A stretch of DNA of 64,000 nucleotides from the NCBI RefSeq assembly GCF_027409185.1, contig NC_084460.1:62136501-62200500 (forward strand). The letters run 5' to 3'. Below, in pieces: positions 60,291-64,000 of the stretch; the first letter of the stretch is position 1, and each line of letters begins with the position of its first letter. Position numbers and translations under genes: made by a program. Below the pieces are notes generated by a model that saw nothing but the letters and a program-made list of their open reading frames with translations, ran no database searches and had not been told where the DNA came from. This stretch comes from Cynocephalus volans. Its lineage: Eukaryota > Chordata > Mammalia > Dermoptera > Cynocephalidae.

Positions 60291-62679
60291 CTCCTCAGAA
60301 GTATGCAGGTAGCCTCAGGCAGGGGTATCAATAGCCATCTTCCCAGTGAGCCTATTGGTATCAGCCTTTCTCTAGGGAGTAAGTTGCTACTGATAACAAA
60401 GAGAAGGGAGCATAAATATCCTACCCATTACTTGGACATTTAACTTAATTTCATATGAAAATGTGTTTTCAGTCTGCTATTTCATAAATCCTTAAAATCT
60501 ATTATTTTCACCTGAAGCTGAATATACTTTGCATTTCTTCCAAAACATTTTGTCTTGAACTTGAACCCGAAAGCTGTAAGGTTACAATGTGCCTTCCACA
60601 TTTTCCTTTTGGCTTTTAGTAAAAGTCCATGGAACAGGCTGCCCATGCTTCCGTGGTCCCCTCCCCCAAGCATGCACCAGGGTGGCACCAGGGCAAAGGT
60701 GTGGGGTCCCGCCAAGTGATCGGTTTTCTTGTGATTATGGGACCTGATGTGTAGTTGGTTAGTTGGTTAGTTCTAGACTGTCACAGCTCAGTCTAGAAAG
60801 CAATGTCAGTCCCTGAAAGGTAACATCTGGTTCTACTGGACCCTTCTCCTCTCTGAGGTGTTTTTTGCTAACTGCAGTTTTCAGAAAATAGTGTGTGCAT
60901 GCTGAGTCTCCTATCTGGCCCCTCCAGAGGGTTCCCAGCCCTAAAGAGCTGTGTTAGGTTTGATCCCATGTCAGACTCCCTCGGACACTTATTTTTAGCA
61001 CCAAAACTTGAAACACTCTTGGAGTTCCATGTGCATGATATTCTTATTGAAGCTCTGAGGACAGGGGAGCTGAGGGCTCCATCCTGCCCTGCCCTCCCGT
61101 CCTTCTTTCCTCTTGCTCAGTCCATGTTCTCTGTTCCTGTTTTCTTTGGCATTCACAAAAGACTCCATCTCTGCTTCGGCACTTTTCATTATCATAATTC
61201 CCCCACTCTATTCAGTGCCCCAGGGAGTGTATTCAAGTCCCAAATGCTTCTCCTGATTTAGTCACTGAGCCAGAATTGTCTGTCTTTCTCAGCCTCTTCC
61301 TGTCTTTATGTCCTGCTAACTCTTCTCAGAAACACAAGGCAGAGGAGTGGACTGGGACCACCGGCTCACTGTGGGGCTCAAAGGTAGGCATGTCGCACAG
61401 CTGAGCATCATGGCTCATCCTCCAATCTTGATTTCACTGTCAAGCCTCAGCCAGCCAAGCGACCATCACCTTCCTGGTTGTCACCTCTGGCAGGTGTTGG
61501 CTCTGGTCAGTAAGGTCACATCTGTGCCCATCAGGCTTGCTGACATCATTCCTAATGGACTTCTCCTGAGACTGACAGCATATCTTCTGATGCAAAACCT
61601 ACATGTATACAGAGATGGGCATCCTGAGCTATTATGGAATATTTTTTTCATTAGTAAACAGAGATAGAAAGATAGAGAGGGAAGTGGACTGATTTTCTGA
61701 GAGCGTACTGTGTTGTGGAGCACTTACCTCCAGCCAGTCCTTATGCCATGGGCTCCTGGGAGCCTGGGCCCTGGATCTAATGTGTATGGAGACATGCTCC
61801 TGATCTGCATTATTTCTGGTCTTTGTGCTCTCCCGACTGTGGTCTTTTATCATCCTTCCCACTTCATTCCTCTTGGATCCTTTCCTTGGCTTCACTTCAG
61901 ACTGCTTCCGCATTGTCATGGTCTTTCTGGGAAAGCCCTTCTCTGTCTTTCTCTCTAGGAACAACTCTGAAGGTATAGCTGCCTTTCCCAAGGTTGTAAA
62001 TTGGCCCAGGATCCTATCACATGGCATCTCAGCAAAGATAGAGCCCATAAGTAATATTTACAGAGCTCATTCTCACACTTAGATCTTTGCAGAGCTTGGT
62101 AATACCACCCGAGAAAGGGGACATTTAAAGAGTTATCAAGGAGATGAAGTTAACTCTGGCCAAATCAGCACTTTGTCCCCCACTCCCTGATTCTGCAGTA
62201 GGGACATAGTATGGGGGCTCCCAGCTTCCAAACAGGAGTTATATGTTCATGAGCATCACTGGAGGCCTTTGGTGCATTTTGTGTGATTTTTCAGGAACAA
62301 TGTGTGTTATTCATTTTTCCCTCTTTTTCAAAATTTGCCACAGCTTTGCATGGTCAAGTGGTTAAGGAGGACTAGCATGAAACAGATACTATCCCCATTC
62401 TCTCCCTAATATTATCTCCCCAAGCCCCACCATAAACATAGACGTACCCACCATCAAATTGCCTCGTCTTCTTGGGCTGGACTCAGTGCCTGTATTAAAT
62501 TTTCATGTCTGTTGATGAACTCACTGAGTCCCTGACACTTCTCCACACAATGAAAGCATCCTTGATTAAGCCACAATTTTTAAGTTAATTTAGCATGAAT
62601 TACTATTGCATATATTTTCCACTGGAAAAAAGCTTGCAGAGAAATAGTCCCATTTGAGAAAGTGGTATACACATGTCTT
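60291..62679. other. Unrecognised DNA, 2.4 kb
   Basis: The longest stretch without a recognised repeat. It holds GTTAGTTG-type short repeats at 60751-60772 and several ORFs of 80-138 codons on both strands (e.g. 60893-61261 plus, 61632-62048 minus) that overlap, lack domains and lack supported splice structure. No promoter or RNA gene seen. Confidence 0.35.
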
Positions 62680-63062
62680 GTTTTTCTTTAAATCACCTGT
62701 ATTGAGTGTTAATTTGCATATGATAAAATGCAACCATTTAAGTATAGTTAAGTCAGTATACACAAATCTATTCACCCATGAAAACTCTAAACCAATCAAA
62801 ATAGAGAATATTTTAACCACCTACATAGTTTCCTCATGCCTCTGCAGTCAATTCCTCCCATTCCAGGCAACCACAGTTAGAGTCGCTACACTGTAGCTTA
62901 GTTTGGTCTATTCCGAAACTTTACATAAATAGTACCACACAGTGTATATTCACTCTCTCAACTGGCTTCTTTTATTTACCATAATGTTATTTGAAATTAT
63001 TCCATATTGTTGGAAGTATCAGATTTTATTTCCCTATGTTACTAAGTAGCATTACATTGTAT
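62680..63062 (-). mobile_element. Old L1 3' end, antisense
   Basis: TAATTTGCATATGATAAAAT, CATTCCAGGCAACCACAGTT and TTACATAAATAGTACCACAC are antisense L1M 3' UTR and C-terminal sequence. Interrupted by the sense L1 that follows. Confidence 0.75.
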
Positions 63063-63069
63063 AGATACA

Positions 63070-63891
63070 CCAAATCAAAACCACATTGAGATATCATCTC
63101 ATTCCAGTTAGACTGGCTATTATAAAAAAGACAGAGAATAACAAATGTTGGTGAGGATGCACAGAAAGGGGAACACTGCTACACTGTGGGTGGGACTGTA
63201 AATTGGTGCAGCCATTATAAAAAACAGCATGGAAGTTTCCCAAACGACTACAGATCGAACTGCCATATGATCCAGCAATCCCACTGCTGGGCATATACCC
63301 AAAGGAATGGAAATCATCATGTCAAAGGGATACCTGCACTCCCATGTTTATTGCAGCTCTATTTACAGTAGCCTAGGGTTGGGACCAACCTAAATGTCCA
63401 TTGTTGTATGACTAGATAAGAAAAATGTGGTCTATTTACACATTAGAATACTACTCTGCCATAAAAAAGAATGAAATACTGCCATTTGCAGCAACATGGA
63501 TGAACTTAAGAGAAAATCATGTTAAGTGAAATAAGCCAGGCACAGAAAGAGAAACACAGCATGTTCTCACTTATAAGTTGGAGCTAAAACAAAACAAAAC
63601 AAAACAAATAAATAAAAAAGGAAAGAAAGATGCAACAATCACAATAATATGTTGAATTTTCAAAAGAGGAGAACAGAACTGAGGTTACCAGTGGTGGGAA
63701 AGAAGGAGGTCGAAGGGGGAAAAGGAGGAATTGGTAAAGGGACACAAAAATTGATTACATTGTATAATGATGAATATATTAGTTATCCTGATTTGAACAT
63801 CACATATTACACACAGGTATTTATATTCATTGCTATACCCCACAGATATGTACAATGAACTATGTTCCAATAAAAAATAAATTAAAAAAAG
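63070..63891 (+). mobile_element. 5'-truncated L1, sense
   Basis: ORF2 C-terminal sequence from CAAATCAAAACCACATTGAG, stop near 63585-63587, an (ACAAA)n run at about 63588-63607, 3' UTR and an A-rich tail near 63870-63890. The 7-bp flanks AGATACA at 63063-63069 and 63892-63898 are a plausible short target duplication inside the older antisense L1. The single frames are broken. Confidence 0.85.
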
Positions 63892-63904
63892 AGATACATG
63901 TATT

Positions 63905-64000
63905 GAGAATAATTTTTCCCACTCTAGAGCTCGCCTTTTCAAAGATATCTTCCTAGGACCAGATGTTTTAAATTTTGGTAAAGTCCAATTTATTAAAACT
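63905..64000 (-). mobile_element. Old L1 ORF2, antisense, runs off the window
   Basis: TTTTAAATTTTGGTAAAGTC CAATTTATTAAAACT is the common antisense L1M ORF2 phrase (AAGTTTTAAATTTTGATGAAGTCCAATTTAT). Probably the same element as 62680-63062, interrupted by the sense L1 and a deletion. Confidence 0.6.

Noticed and set aside
61632..62048. 138-codon minus and overlapping 82-85 codon plus frames
   Set aside because: No recognisable domain and opposed overlapping frames. No supporting splice or promoter signals.

Overview
This is nuclear DNA from a mammal, with no host protein-coding gene that I can support. The best taxonomic clue is two tRNA-derived SINEs (22410-22579 and 41591-41720). Their head, their box B reading GGTTCGGATCC and their GCCGGTCACG/CCAGTCAC tail before the poly(A) fit what I remember of the CYN SINEs of colugos (Dermoptera, e.g. 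Galeopterus). I see no Alu element. The colugo assignment rests on memory of the family and was not checked against a database.

The window is a deeply layered retrotransposon landscape. Region 1 (1-8500) has an old antisense L1 3' end (1990-2997), a younger L1 split into two opposed halves (2998-6602), and unrecognised AT-rich DNA. Region 2 (8500-19330) has L2 tails, an antisense L1M 5' region with a small L1 inserted between perfect 15-bp duplications (11256-11658), two LTRs in opposite orientation that split an old 3' UTR (14919-15848), a long L2 (16240-17010) and an antisense L1 3' end (18061-19300). Region 3 (19341-25391) is a nearly full-length sense L1 with a 5' UTR of tandem ~79-bp units, decayed ORF1 and ORF2, a nested SINE and an (AAAAT)n expansion.

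Region 4 (25400-39090) is mostly unrecognised DNA with scattered L2, MIR, MER5-like, MaLR LTR and L1M remains. It includes a complete small Tigger-like DNA transposon with a TA duplication (32794-33125). Region 5 (39090-46815) has an L1M/HAL1-like element carrying an LTR and a young SINE, then MER5, L2, MIR and LTR copies. Region 6 (46815-60290) is a chain of old sense L1M elements. It was split by an antisense L1 (48502-53625, 13-bp target duplication), which was itself hit by a class II-like solo LTR, and three further LTRs interrupt the old L1s. Region 7 (60290-64000) is unrecognised DNA followed by opposed L1 3' ends that run off the edge.

All L1 ORFs are broken. The three copies in which I could read the reverse-transcriptase FADD motif have lost an aspartate by different mutations. 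I did not find a new cellular system. The most interesting items are the shared tandem-monomer 5' UTR of two L1 copies, an L1 copy whose 5' UTR is joined directly to the ORF1-ORF2 spacer with ORF1 missing, and the readable insertion chronology.
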